Origin: Qipengyuania marincola
GTDB taxonomy: Bacteria; Pseudomonadota; Alphaproteobacteria; Sphingomonadales; Sphingomonadaceae
NCBI RefSeq assembly: GCF_029688625.1
Contig: NZ_JARULC010000001.1
Span: 124,001 to 188,000 of the forward strand
DNA: 64,000 nt
Direction of reading: 5' to 3'
Part shown: one piece after another, positions 8,910 to 17,388 of the stretch
Layout of the letters: each line of letters opens with the position of its first letter
How positions within the stretch are numbered: the first letter of the stretch is position 1
Made by a program: the position numbers and the translations under genes
Notes under the pieces: model-generated
Database searches by the model: none
The model's input: only the letters and a program-made list of their open reading frames with translations
Told to the model about the DNA's origin: nothing

Positions 8910-9974
8910 ATGATGCTTTTCCGTTCGCTCGCAGCAGCCGCGCTCATCGTTGTCACGACGGTTCTCCCGCTCCCCGCCCTCGCACAGGATGACGAACCGC
9001 GCTGGTCGATCGCCATTCACGGCGGAGCCGGCACCATCCGGCGCGAGGACATGACGCCCGAGCGCGAAGCCGCCTATCGCGCGGCGCTGCAGCAGGCGCT
9101 AGATGCCGGGACCAGAATTCTTGAGGAGGGCGGGAGCGCGCTCGATGCGATCGAGGCTGCGATCCTGCTGATGGAAGACGATCCGAAGTTCAACGCCGGG
9201 CGCGGCGCGGTCTACACTTGGGAGGGTGCGCACGAGTTCGACGCTTCGATCATGGACGGTCGTGACCGCGATGCAGGCGCGGTCGCTGGCGTCACCGGCA
9301 TACGCCACCCGATTCTGCTGGCGCGCAAGGTGATGACCGACAGTCCGCATGTCATGCTGGCAGGTCAAGGGGCCGAGCAATTCGCGGCCGAACAGGGCCT
9401 CGAGACCATGCCGCCCGAGTGGTTCGGCACCGAAGCCCGACGCGAGGCGCTGGAGCGGATGAAGGCCGACAAGCTCTCCGCGCTCGATGTCGATATCAAG
9501 TTCGGCACCGTCGGCGCGGTGGCGCTCGACCGGGACGGCAATATGGCCGCCGGAACTTCGACCGGCGGGATGACCGGCAAGCGCTGGGGCCGGATCGGCG
9601 ACGCGCCCGTGATCGGTGCGGGCACCTATGCGGACAATCGCAGCTGCGCCGTCTCGGCGACAGGTTGGGGCGAGTATTTCATTCGTGTCGGGGTGGCGAA
9701 GTCCATCTGCGAGAGATTGCTAATGGTGCGCAACTTCGAGTCGACCAGCGCCGGCCTCAGAGCCACAGGGCCGGGCTTTGCTCAGATACTCGCGGACAGC
9801 GTCATGGACGATGTGAAGAGACTGGGCGGGGACGGCGGCATCATCCTCGTCACAGCCGCTGGCGAAACCCTCTACAGCTTCAACACAGCCGGGATGTATC
9901 GCGGACGTGCGACCAGTGCTGGCGTGAGCGAGGTGGCGATCTACGCGGACGAAGAACAGCCTTCCGACCGGTAG
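8910..9974 (+). CDS. iaaA: Periplasmic isoaspartyl peptidase / L-asparaginase (Ntn-hydrolase)
   Basis: This is a 354-residue plant-type asparaginase (isoaspartyl aminopeptidase). A signal peptide covers about residues 1-25 (hydrophobic LIVVTTVLPLPALAQ). The mature protein begins with the family's IAIHGGAGTI motif. The autocleavage site and new N-terminal nucleophile Thr is in KFGTVGAVALD, followed by AAGTSTGGMTGK. It should split itself into alpha and beta chains and hydrolyse beta-aspartyl dipeptides. ATG 8910 is preferred; ATG 8913 and an upstream TTG at 8904 are alternatives. The symbol iaaA follows family convention and is less certain than the function. Confidence 0.9.
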   Translation: MMLFRSLAAAALIVVTTVLPLPALAQDDEPRWSIAIHGGAGTIRREDMTPEREAAYRAALQQALDAGTRILEEGGSALDAIEAAILLMEDDPKFNAGRGAVYTWEGAHEFDASIMDGRDRDAGAVAGVTGIRHPILLARKVMTDSPHVMLAGQGAEQFAAEQGLETMPPEWFGTEARREALERMKADKLSALDVDIKFGTVGAVALDRDGNMAAGTSTGGMTGKRWGRIGDAPVIGAGTYADNRSCAVSATGWGEYFIRVGVAKSICERLLMVRNFESTSAGLRATGPGFAQILADSVMDDVKRLGGDGGIILVTAAGETLYSFNTAGMYRGRATSAGVSEVAIYADEEQPSDR

Positions 9975-10030
9975 CCAGCATAGCACTAAGTTGCCTGGCT
10001 ATTTTCAGGCAGCATGGCGCACGGGCGAAC

Positions 10031-10058
10031 GAAAAAGGGACCGGATTGCTCCGGTCCC
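10031..10058 (-). terminator. Rho-independent terminator of the OmpA-type gene
   Basis: The 9-bp stem GGGACCGGA / TCCGGTCCC (arms 10037-10045 and 10050-10058) has a 4-base loop. On the minus strand it is followed by TTTTT (10036-10032). It lies about 30 bases past the stop at 10088. Confidence 0.88.
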
Positions 10059-10087
10059 TCTCGGTGTTTTCGCTCTGCGAGGCGAAA

Positions 10088-11194
10088 CTACATGCCCGAA
10101 CCCGGGCCATAGGTGATTTCCACACGGCGGTTCTGCAATTCGCGAACGCCATCGGCGGTCGGAACGCGCAGCTGGTTTTCGCCAAAGGCTTCGCTCGTGA
10201 TCATGCTTCCCGGAACGCCCCGCGAAGTCAGATAGTCGCGAACCGATGCGTTACGCCGTTCGGCCAGTCCCATGTTGTAGCTTGCGGAACCAGACGTGTC
10301 CGTATGCCCTGCCAGCATCACCGCAGCCGAACCACAGCTCGAATAGGATGACACCGCGTTGTCGAGGATGGTCGACGCCTCGGGCGTCAGGGTCGACTCG
10401 TCCCAGTTGAAGAAGACGATGTAGGGCCCCGTTTCGCAGACCTGGCTCTGCGGCGGAGGCGGCGGAGGCGGTGGGGGAGGCGGCGGCGGGGGCGGCGGCG
10501 GTGGCGGGGGCGGCGGCGGAGCTGCGCCGCCGAAGTTAAAGGCCACCGTGCCGAGTACCGAATGGGTGGTGAAGTCGCCCTGCCAGGCGCTCGAGCCGTT
10601 TTCGCCGCCCAGATCGAAATCGTCGATGTGGTAATAGCGATAGCGCAGCGAGACATCGATTGTGTCGGTCAGCGGTGCGCGCAGGCCGGCAATACCCTGC
10701 CAGGCGAATTCCCAATCCGCGCCTTCGAGGACGTTTACCTCGCCTGCCGGAGTGAACAGCGCCAGCTTCGGATCGAGACGGGCAGCACCGCCGCCGACGC
10801 CGAAGAAGAATTGAACCCCGTCGTCGGGTCCGAAATCGGCCAGGATATTGCCCATGATGCTGGTCGAGGACGCGTCGCCCGAAACCGCCGCACCGTCGAA
10901 GGTGGCACCGCCAACGGACAGCGCATCGAAATCGGTGTTGCGATAGGACGCTTCCACTTCGGTGCGGAATGCGCCGAAGTCGTGGCCGACGATGATTGCA
11001 CCGTCATAGCCGAAATCGTCAGGCTCGATCGTCGCATTCGCACCGGTGGGCGGTGCGATTTCACGAACGTCGATGTCTTCCGCGATCAGCGGGCCGAACC
11101 CCAGTTCGACATAGGTCTGGCCATCGCGAGCGAGTGCCGGAGTGGCGAGCGCGCTGGAGCACAGCATGGCGCCGATAATTATTTTTCTTTGCAT
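10088..11194 (-). CDS. OmpA-family outer membrane porin with poly-proline linker
   Basis: This 368-residue protein has three parts. A signal peptide (MQRKIIIGAMLCSSALATPALA) is followed by an eight-strand beta-barrel region of about 210 residues with alternating patterns such as RTEVEASYRNTDF and DVSLRYRYYHIDDF. An uninterrupted run of 23 prolines then leads to a C-terminal OmpA peptidoglycan-binding domain (MLAGHTDTSGSASYNMGLAERR, residues near 300-322, with the usual Asp and Arg for binding diaminopimelate). The start at 11194 has a GAGGGT ribosome site. It probably tethers the outer membrane to the wall. It is monocistronic with its own terminator. Confidence 0.92.
   Translation of the reverse strand: MQRKIIIGAMLCSSALATPALARDGQTYVELGFGPLIAEDIDVREIAPPTGANATIEPDDFGYDGAIIVGHDFGAFRTEVEASYRNTDFDALSVGGATFDGAAVSGDASSTSIMGNILADFGPDDGVQFFFGVGGGAARLDPKLALFTPAGEVNVLEGADWEFAWQGIAGLRAPLTDTIDVSLRYRYYHIDDFDLGGENGSSAWQGDFTTHSVLGTVAFNFGGAAPPPPPPPPPPPPPPPPPPPPPPPQSQVCETGPYIVFFNWDESTLTPEASTILDNAVSSYSSCGSAAVMLAGHTDTSGSASYNMGLAERRNASVRDYLTSRGVPGSMITSEAFGENQLRVPTADGVRELQNRRVEITYGPGSGM
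10451..10519 (-). repeat. Proline-codon tract in the OmpA-type gene
   Basis: On the + strand this is 23 consecutive NGG triplets, which read on the minus strand as 23 CCN proline codons. The third base varies (CCG, CCT, CCC, CCA), so the protein run is selected rather than a pure DNA repeat, although tract length may still vary by slippage. Confidence 0.85.
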
Positions 11195-11407
11195 AGAACC
11201 CTCATCTATCGAATCCCGCCCCCGAACCGATAGTGTGCGTCGATACATATTGTTCCCGCATATTTTGAAAGTTTATTCGGAACTCTGTGACTTCACCCCA
11301 CGAAATACCCGTTTCGTCGCGCAGTGGCGGCGATTTACGGTTCGCGTACTAAGAGTTCGGCGGCTAAGTCCGCCGCGGGAACAAGCCGTCAAACAAAAGC
11401 GGAAATA

Positions 11408-12301
11408 TCAGCCGCGACGACGAACCTGCGCATAGCTTCCAAGTAATCGCACTTCATTCGTCTGAAAACCGAGCTCGTCGAGTGCCATATCGACCCGTGG
11501 ATCGCCCGGAACGCCTTCGATGTCAGCGAAGAACTGCGTGGCAGCGAAGCTGGCTCCCTTCTGATAGCTTTCGAGCTTGGTCATGTTCACGCCATTGGTC
11601 GCGAAACATCCCAACGCCTTGTACAAGGCGGCCGGCACGTTCTTCACCTCGAAGATGAAGGTGGTCATCGCCGATTGCCCCAGCAGCGTTGCAGGGTCGA
11701 GCGCGTCTCGTGCGAGAACCACGAAGCGCGTGGTGTTATCATGCGCATCCTCGACCTCGTTCTCGATAATCCTGAGATCGTAGAGGTCGGCCGCCAGGGG
11801 CGGGGCCAGCGCGGCGATGAAGGGATTGCCGCTTTCGGCAACGAAGGCCGCCGCGCCCGCCGTGTCGGCGTGGCTCAGGCCCACGATGCCTCGCTCAGCC
11901 AGGAAATGGCGCGACTGGCCGAGCGCCTGGGGATGGCTGTACGCCGCTTCGAACGGACCTTCGCCAAGCGCCATCAGCGCGTGGGTGATGCGCATGAAAT
12001 GTTCCGCCACGATCTTGAGGCCGCTTTCGGGCAGGAGGAAATGGATGTCCGCCACCCGTCCATGCTGCGAATTCTCGATCGGGATCATCGCGCAGCCGGC
12101 GCGGCCGCTCTCGACCGCCTCAAGAGCATCCTCGAAGCTGAAGCAGGGCAGCGGCAGCGCCTCGGGCGCAAACTGCATTGCCGCCTGGTGGGAATTCGAT
12201 CCGGGGGCACCACCGAAGGCGATTGCGCGCTCGGGGTCTGCTGCCGCAGCAGCGCGCATCGATTCGACGAGTTCGAGGGCAGGCTTGGCGAATTGTCGCA
12301 T
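11408..12301 (-). CDS. pheA: Prephenate dehydratase
   Basis: This 297-residue monofunctional enzyme converts prephenate to phenylpyruvate in phenylalanine synthesis. The catalytic domain shows IAFGGAPGSNSHQAA near residue 28, IPIENSQHGRVADIHFLL and the hallmark DNTTRFVVL. A C-terminal ACT domain (TTFIFEVKNVPAALYKALG, with TKLESYQ in the usual ESRP position) should give feedback control by phenylalanine. The frame stays open for several hundred bases upstream, but that extension is antisense to the cytochrome gene and looks non-coding. ATG 12301 fits the family N-terminus (PALELVESMRA). No clear ribosome site is visible. It is divergent from the cytochrome c gene. Confidence 0.93.
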   Translation of the reverse strand: MRQFAKPALELVESMRAAAAADPERAIAFGGAPGSNSHQAAMQFAPEALPLPCFSFEDALEAVESGRAGCAMIPIENSQHGRVADIHFLLPESGLKIVAEHFMRITHALMALGEGPFEAAYSHPQALGQSRHFLAERGIVGLSHADTAGAAAFVAESGNPFIAALAPPLAADLYDLRIIENEVEDAHDNTTRFVVLARDALDPATLLGQSAMTTFIFEVKNVPAALYKALGCFATNGVNMTKLESYQKGASFAATQFFADIEGVPGDPRVDMALDELGFQTNEVRLLGSYAQVRRRG

Positions 12302-12433
12302 GGTCCGCGCGATACGGGCGCGTTTCGCGCCATTCAAGCGCAATTGCACAAGCCACACTTGCGCGGGCGCGTTGCCTTCACTAGAGCGGCGCGCAACCAA
12401 CAGACCAACAGTTTTCTTGCAGGCAATCACGCA

Positions 12434-13144
12434 ATGGACGACCGTTTCAACACCGCCGCCGGCTGGGTCCTTTTCGCCGGTATCGTCGCGCTCGGCAGCT
12501 CGATCGTATCGGGCATGTATTTCCACGCCGGCTCCAGCGAATTGCCCGAAGGCGTCGAGCCCGGATATTTCGTGCAGGGTGAAGAGACGGGCGCCGGCGA
12601 GGATGCGGGCCCTGATCTCGGGACCCTGCTGGCCAGCGCCGATGCCGCGGCAGGCGAAGCCGTATTCGCGAAGTGCACTGCCTGCCACACGATCGAGCAG
12701 GGCGGGGCAAATGGCATCGGGCCGAATCTCTACGGGGTGTTCGGTTCGGCCATCGGATCGCACGCAGCAGGCTTTGCCTATTCCAGTGCGCTCAAGGAAA
12801 AGGGTGGCCAGTGGGACTGGGAATCGATGAACGCCTGGCTCGAAAGCCCGCGCGGTTTCGCCAGCGGCACGAAGATGAGCTTCGCTGGCCTGTCGAAGCC
12901 TGAAGACCGCGCCAATGTGATGGAATACATGGCGACCTTTGGCGGCGCTCCGGCCAAGCCCGCACCAGCCGCGCCTGAAGTCGAGACCGAAGAGGTCGCC
13001 GGCCAGGCTCCCGGTGCAGGTCCGGGCCCGGTCGAGGGCGCGCAGGCGGGCGAAGCCGAGGCAGCAGGCGCGGTCAGCGCGGACCAGCCGGTTCCGGGTG
13101 CCAATGCCGCGACCAACACGGGCGGCGCGACCAAGGTCGACTGA
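12434..13144 (+). CDS. Membrane-anchored class I c-type cytochrome
   Basis: This 236-residue protein has one N-terminal membrane anchor (WVLFAGIVALGSSIVSGMYF, residues 11-30), an acidic linker, and a cytochrome c domain. The haem site is C81-TAC-H85 (CTACH) and the sixth ligand is M148 in GTKMSFAGL. A long Ala/Pro/Glu-rich tail follows from about residue 165. The arrangement resembles CycM/cytochrome c552, which carries electrons from the bc1 complex to the terminal oxidase in alphaproteobacteria. A strong terminator follows at 13175, so it is probably transcribed alone. Confidence 0.92.
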   Translation: MDDRFNTAAGWVLFAGIVALGSSIVSGMYFHAGSSELPEGVEPGYFVQGEETGAGEDAGPDLGTLLASADAAAGEAVFAKCTACHTIEQGGANGIGPNLYGVFGSAIGSHAAGFAYSSALKEKGGQWDWESMNAWLESPRGFASGTKMSFAGLSKPEDRANVMEYMATFGGAPAKPAPAAPEVETEEVAGQAPGAGPGPVEGAQAGEAEAAGAVSADQPVPGANAATNTGGATKVD

Positions 13145-13174
13145 TCGCCGGCACGACCAGTATTTTTCTAAGGG

Positions 13175-13207
13175 AAAGGCCTCGCTCCGGCGGGGCCTTT
13201 TCTTTTT
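13175..13207 (+). terminator. Rho-independent terminator after the cytochrome c gene
   Basis: The stem AAAGGCCTCGC / GCGGGGCCTTT (one G-T wobble) is followed by TTTTCTTTTTT on the + strand, about 30 bases after the stop. It also separates this gene from the convergent rlmE. Confidence 0.88.
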
Positions 13208-13217
13208 TGCCGGGCGC

Positions 13218-13877
13218 TTAGCCCTTGAAGCCCTGCGCGATGACATACCATTCGCTCGAACCCTTGCGGCTGGCGGGCGGCTTGGCATGCTTGACGGTCT
13301 TGAAGTGCTGCTTGAGCAGCTTGAGCAAATCGCCATCGGTGCCGCCTGCCAGAACCTTGGCCAGGAAGGTACCGCCCTCGGCGAGGTTCTCGATCGCGAA
13401 CCAGGCACCTGCTTCGACGAGGCCCATCGTGCGCAGGTGATCGGTCTGCTTGTGGCCGACCGTATTGGCGGCCATGTCGCTCATCACCAGATCAGCCTTG
13501 CCGCCCAGCGCCTCTTCCAGGACACGCGGTGCGTCGTCGTCCATGAAATCCATCTGGAAAATCTCGACCCCCTCGATGGGCTCGACTTCGAGCAGGTCTA
13601 TGCCGACGACATGAGCCGCCGGCTTGCGCTTGCGCACGACCTGGCTCCATCCGCCCGGCGCAATGCCGAGATCGACGACGCGGCTGATCCCTTTCAGCAG
13701 GTCGAACTTATCGTCCAGCTCGATGAGCTTGTAGGCGGCGCGGCTGCGATAGCCGTCGGCCTTGGCCTGCTTCACATAAGGGTCGTTCAACTGCCGCTGC
13801 AGCCAGCGGGTGGAACTCGCGCTGCGCTTCCTCGCGGTCTTGACGCGCGTTTCGCGGTCCTTGCCGGATCGGCTCAT
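13218..13877 (-). CDS. rlmE: 23S rRNA (uridine-2552-2'-O)-methyltransferase RlmE/FtsJ
   Basis: This 219-residue RrmJ/FtsJ family enzyme methylates U2552 in the 23S A-loop late in large-subunit assembly. The SAM site is VVDLGIAPGGWSQVV (residues 67-81), and the catalytic tetrad K50, D134 (MSDMAAN), K174 and E209 is complete. A basic N-terminus binds RNA. It overlaps the upstream ppx gene by four bases (ATGA), so the two are translationally coupled. Confidence 0.95.
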   Translation of the reverse strand: MSRSGKDRETRVKTARKRSASSTRWLQRQLNDPYVKQAKADGYRSRAAYKLIELDDKFDLLKGISRVVDLGIAPGGWSQVVRKRKPAAHVVGIDLLEVEPIEGVEIFQMDFMDDDAPRVLEEALGGKADLVMSDMAANTVGHKQTDHLRTMGLVEAGAWFAIENLAEGGTFLAKVLAGGTDGDLLKLLKQHFKTVKHAKPPASRKGSSEWYVIAQGFKG

Positions 13878-15079
13878 ACATCCTGCTCCCGCATCCTCTG
13901 AAGGGCGGCACGGCCCTGCTCGCCCGAAGCGTCTGCGGCGATCAGGCTGCGCAATATGCCTTCGCGAATTCCGCGATCGGCCACGCCCAGCTGGGTTGCC
14001 GGCCAGATATCGAGGATCGACTCCAGGATCGCGCAGCCCGCAATGACGAGATTGGCGCGATCATCGCCGATGCAGGGCAGTTGCCGCCGGTCTGCTTCGC
14101 TCATGCGGGACAGGCGCGCCGACACATCGCGCATCGATTGCGACGGCAGGATCAGTCCATCGACCACCCGCCGGTCGTATTGCGGCAATTCGAGGTGGAG
14201 GCTGGCGAGCGTCGTCACCGTACCGCTGGTGCCGAGGAGCCTGATCTCGTCCGCCGGGCGCCGGTGCTCCGCAATCCGCCGCGCGAAAGGTTCGAAGCTG
14301 CGCGCCACGAGCCGGCGCATTTCGGCATATCGCGCCAGCCGCCCTTCCTCGGTCCGTTCGGTATGCGGCACCGTGTCGGTCAGCGAGACGACACCCCATG
14401 GCACGCTCATCCAGTCGAGAATGCGCGGCACTGCGCCGTTCGGCTCGACCAGCACAAGTTCGGTCGACCCGCCGCCGATGTCGAAGATGATCGCCGGTCC
14501 GGTCCCGTCTTCCAGCAGGACGTGACAACCGAGCACCGCCAGCCGCGCTTCCTCCTGGGCGGAGATGATGTCGAGGACGATGCCGGTCTCTTGTTTCACG
14601 CGTTCGATGAACTTCGGCCCGTTGGCCGCACGGCGACAGGCCTCGGTCGCTACCGAGCGAGCCAGCCGGACATTGCGGCGCCGCAGCTTTTCGGCGCAGA
14701 CATGGAGTGCGGCGAGGGTGCGCTCCATGGCTTCGTCCGACAGGCGACCGCTGGCGGCAAGGCCTTCACCCAGCCGTACCACGCGACTGAAGGCATCGAT
14801 CACGGTGAAGTCCGCGCCGCTGGGGCGCGCGATCAGCAGGCGGCAATTGTTCGTGCCGAGATCGAGCGCAGCGTAAGCCTGGCGGTGGTGCGGGTGGTTG
14901 CTCGAGCGTGACGGCGCAAAGGCTTTCGCAATTCCCGCGTCCGCTCCGGCACGGGCTGCCGTATCACGCATGTCGGGCCGGGCGGGGCGCTTGTAGCGGA
15001 AATCGGCTACCTTGCCGGACGTGCCGCCCCGTTTCGTTCCAGGCCCCCTTGAGATGTCCGGCGGAGGATTGTCCGCCAT
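13874..15079 (-). CDS. Ppx/GppA phosphatase family protein
   Basis: This 401-residue protein of the ASKHA fold hydrolyses polyphosphate or pppGpp; the sequence alone does not separate the two. Phosphate-1 motif YAALDLGTNNCRLLIA, the phosphate-2 region FDIGGGSTELVLV and the TSGTVTTLASLHL motif are visible. The N-terminal 60 residues are a polar, low-complexity extension. The start at 15079 (MADNPPPD) is a judgement; ATG 15106 is a second option. The frame continues further upstream through the tRNA gene, which cannot be coding. It is coupled to rlmE by a 4-base overlap, a pairing I believe is common in sphingomonads. Confidence 0.87.
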   Translation of the reverse strand: MADNPPPDISRGPGTKRGGTSGKVADFRYKRPARPDMRDTAARAGADAGIAKAFAPSRSSNHPHHRQAYAALDLGTNNCRLLIARPSGADFTVIDAFSRVVRLGEGLAASGRLSDEAMERTLAALHVCAEKLRRRNVRLARSVATEACRRAANGPKFIERVKQETGIVLDIISAQEEARLAVLGCHVLLEDGTGPAIIFDIGGGSTELVLVEPNGAVPRILDWMSVPWGVVSLTDTVPHTERTEEGRLARYAEMRRLVARSFEPFARRIAEHRRPADEIRLLGTSGTVTTLASLHLELPQYDRRVVDGLILPSQSMRDVSARLSRMSEADRRQLPCIGDDRANLVIAGCAILESILDIWPATQLGVADRGIREGILRSLIAADASGEQGRAALQRMREQDV

Positions 15080-15258
15080 GGGTAAGGGCTTTCTTCTTCC
15101 TCCCATGTCAACCAGCGGACACGGGGACTTGGGCGCGATGCTAGCGGCCAAGCGGAATTGGGGCAAGGGGCGGGGTTGACCTCGCGCAGCCGCGAAATTA
15201 GATGGCCGACCTCTCCCGCGGACGGGTTTGCGATTCTGTCCGGTCCGGTGAGCGATGA

Positions 15259-15332
15259 TGCCCCGTCGTCTAATGGTAAGACTACGGACTCTGACTCCGT
15301 CAATTGAGGTTCGAATCCTCACGGGGCATCCA
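15259..15332 (+). tRNA. tRNA-Gln (anticodon CTG)
   Basis: This is a 74-base cloverleaf. The acceptor stem is TGCCCCG / CGGGGCA (15259-15265 and 15322-15328), the D stem GTCT/AGAC, the anticodon stem ACGGA/TCCGT with loop CTCTGAC, and the T stem TGAGG/CCTCA with TTCGAAT. The CCA end is encoded at 15330-15332. Anticodon CTG reads CAG (Gln). The U1-A72 pair is the identity feature used by GatCAB amidotransferase, fitting the indirect Glu-to-Gln route usual in alphaproteobacteria. The discriminator base is T rather than the G of E. coli tRNA-Gln. A run of six Ts starts just after CCA. Confidence 0.96.
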
Positions 15333-15417
15333 GTTTTTTCCTGCTCGCCTATCGTCCGCGTCTGCGAACTCCGTGCAGCAAGTCGCGCCCTGGCCAACGG
15401 CGCTCGCGCAGGAAGGC

Positions 15418-17274
15418 TCAGTTCGTCGTGGGCGTGTATTGCACCGCGAACTGGTCCTGGCTGTCACGGGCATGATCGCCTTCGCTGTTGCCGGTATATT
15501 GCGCCGCCATGATCGCCAGAGCGGTATCGATCGCCGGCGAGGTCGCGCCGCTGGCCTTGGCGAGCATCAGGCTGTCGTAATACTGCATGGTCTGGTCGGT
15601 CGTGTGCGGCTCTCCGCTATGCGGGCGGTCGAACCGCAGCCACATTGTTGCGGCATTCGATGCCTGGCCCTGCATCGCATAAAGCTCTTTCCAGTCGCTG
15701 TAGTAGACCGGAGCCTTGCCTGCCTGCCTGACGATCTGCGGATACCCCACGGCGAACACCGGGGATGCGGCGATGCGGCGCGCAATCTTCCGTTCGACGA
15801 AGACATGCGCGAGGTCGCGCCAGGCCGCCTCTCCCGTCAGGCGATAGAGGTGGATGAGCGAGAAGGCATTGTAGTCTTCCACATTGCTGATCGGGCTGGG
15901 GCTGGCGGACTGGAAGAACTCCGACGGCAGAGTCGTCCCGAAGCGCAGGCCCGGCCCATCGGCAAAGCGCGCGGCCAGCATCTGGCGGATGTCGTCCAGA
16001 TTGGGTTGGAAGAAGGTCTTGGGTAATAGCCATTCGGGCACATTGGTTGGCGTTGCCGCAACGGCCTGCGCGAAATCGCGCATGCCCCACGCCAACTCTC
16101 GCGAAGCGCGGCGGAACTGTCGGCCGTCGGCACCGCGCTCGGCAGTCCAGGTCTGGTTGAGCGTGGCTGCGGCGAGGAATTGCTGTTCCTCGATGAGGTA
16201 GGGATCGGCTTCGTCGGCCCCGCCCTGCATCACGATCTTGCCCCAGACCGCATTGCCGCGATGGGCGGTGTCCATCACCCAGCCCTGTTGCGCATCAAAC
16301 AGGTAATCGACTTGCGCGGAGGACGGATTGCCATTGCCGTAATAGTCGCGCAGCCCCACGTCCTTGAAGCCCGCGAGCCGCGGCGTCACGATACGCCCCT
16401 CATCGTTGCGCACATGTACCGGAATGGCCGCATGGGTTTCTGCCGCCAGCATGGCGGAATCCATCCATTGCCGGGCCTGCGCATCCTTGCCCTCCAGATG
16501 CTTGCGCACGGCGCGTGCGAACCATTGATGGTTGAGCCCGATTTCCGCCCGGGCGCCCGTGGTGCCGAATGCGCGGAGAAAACCCAGATCGCTGAGCGGC
16601 GCGTTCGTCACGGGGTGCTGCATCTGGGCGATCGAGCCCTCGACCGTCAGCGGATTGAAGCGGTGCCGCATGATCCAGCCCCGCTCTATCGCAGTGTCGA
16701 TAAAGGCCAGTGGCTTGCGCGGCCACTGCCTGCTTTCCACGCGCCAGCGTTGCCAGGGGCCGTGCGGACGGTTGATAGCGGTCTCGCTCGTCGCTCCGAT
16801 CGCCGGGTCCTCGATCCGCACCGTATAGGTGACGGGAACTGGCGCAGTCCCGAACACACCGGGCGTGCGGTTCTCGATTACGTAGCTGGTGTGTGGCTTG
16901 CCGTCGGCCAGGCCGGTGGTGCGCATCCCGACCAGCCATAGATTGCGCCCGATCGGCTTTTCGAACCGGTCGGTGACGAGATCGCCCCTGACTAGCTGGC
17001 CGCCCATGCGGATCGCGGCGTCATTCGCGCTGGCAAAGCCGGTCTCTCCGGCAAACCGGATGGCGACCGACACCTGCTGCGCCCAATCCTCGGCGGAAAT
17101 TGTGGCGGTGCCCGAGCCCGGAGCGGGTGTGCCTGGTTGGGAAACGGCAGGCGGCGCTGCTATCGCCGCAGGACTGCTGGCGCCGTCGCCCCCGCAGCCA
17201 GCAAGCGCGCCGCACATGGCCGCGACCGCGCAAAGCCGTTTTCCGGCCATGACAATTTTCGTGAAACCCCGCAT
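15418..17274 (-). CDS. Large lipoprotein of unknown function
   Basis: This is a 618-residue protein. ATG 17274 has a strong site (GGAAGGGG) and begins a lipoprotein leader with lipobox LAGC near residue 27-30, followed by a Gly/Ser/Pro-rich linker. The rest has no motif I recognise. It is rich in Trp, Tyr and His with many short helices (WMDSAMLAAETHAAIP, DYNAFSLIHLYRLTGEAAW), which suggests an all-alpha barrel fold of the kind seen in polysaccharide lyases and glycosidases, but that is only an impression. It probably sits at the periplasmic face of the outer or inner membrane. The next upstream gene on the same strand encodes another exported protein. Confidence 0.7.
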   Translation of the reverse strand: MRGFTKIVMAGKRLCAVAAMCGALAGCGGDGASSPAAIAAPPAVSQPGTPAPGSGTATISAEDWAQQVSVAIRFAGETGFASANDAAIRMGGQLVRGDLVTDRFEKPIGRNLWLVGMRTTGLADGKPHTSYVIENRTPGVFGTAPVPVTYTVRIEDPAIGATSETAINRPHGPWQRWRVESRQWPRKPLAFIDTAIERGWIMRHRFNPLTVEGSIAQMQHPVTNAPLSDLGFLRAFGTTGARAEIGLNHQWFARAVRKHLEGKDAQARQWMDSAMLAAETHAAIPVHVRNDEGRIVTPRLAGFKDVGLRDYYGNGNPSSAQVDYLFDAQQGWVMDTAHRGNAVWGKIVMQGGADEADPYLIEEQQFLAAATLNQTWTAERGADGRQFRRASRELAWGMRDFAQAVAATPTNVPEWLLPKTFFQPNLDDIRQMLAARFADGPGLRFGTTLPSEFFQSASPSPISNVEDYNAFSLIHLYRLTGEAAWRDLAHVFVERKIARRIAASPVFAVGYPQIVRQAGKAPVYYSDWKELYAMQGQASNAATMWLRFDRPHSGEPHTTDQTMQYYDSLMLAKASGATSPAIDTALAIMAAQYTGNSEGDHARDSQDQFAVQYTPTTN

Positions 17275-17388
17275 GCGCCCCTTCCATCCCGGCAATCCCG
17301 TGATCGGACGCGTGAGGTTAATTTCAGCTTTCACGCAATGGTTGACGCGACCGATCGTGTGGTGCTGTCGACGCATTGCGGCGGGACG

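Noticed and set aside
11358-11375. CGGCGG/CCGCCG hairpin downstream of pheA as a terminator
   Set aside because: It is only six base pairs long and no T-run follows in the direction of pheA.
12302-13408. Long open frame upstream of pheA on the minus strand, suggesting a 666-residue fusion protein
   Set aside because: It is antisense to the cytochrome c gene, which has clear haem motifs, and has no domain character. The family start of prephenate dehydratase fits at 12301.
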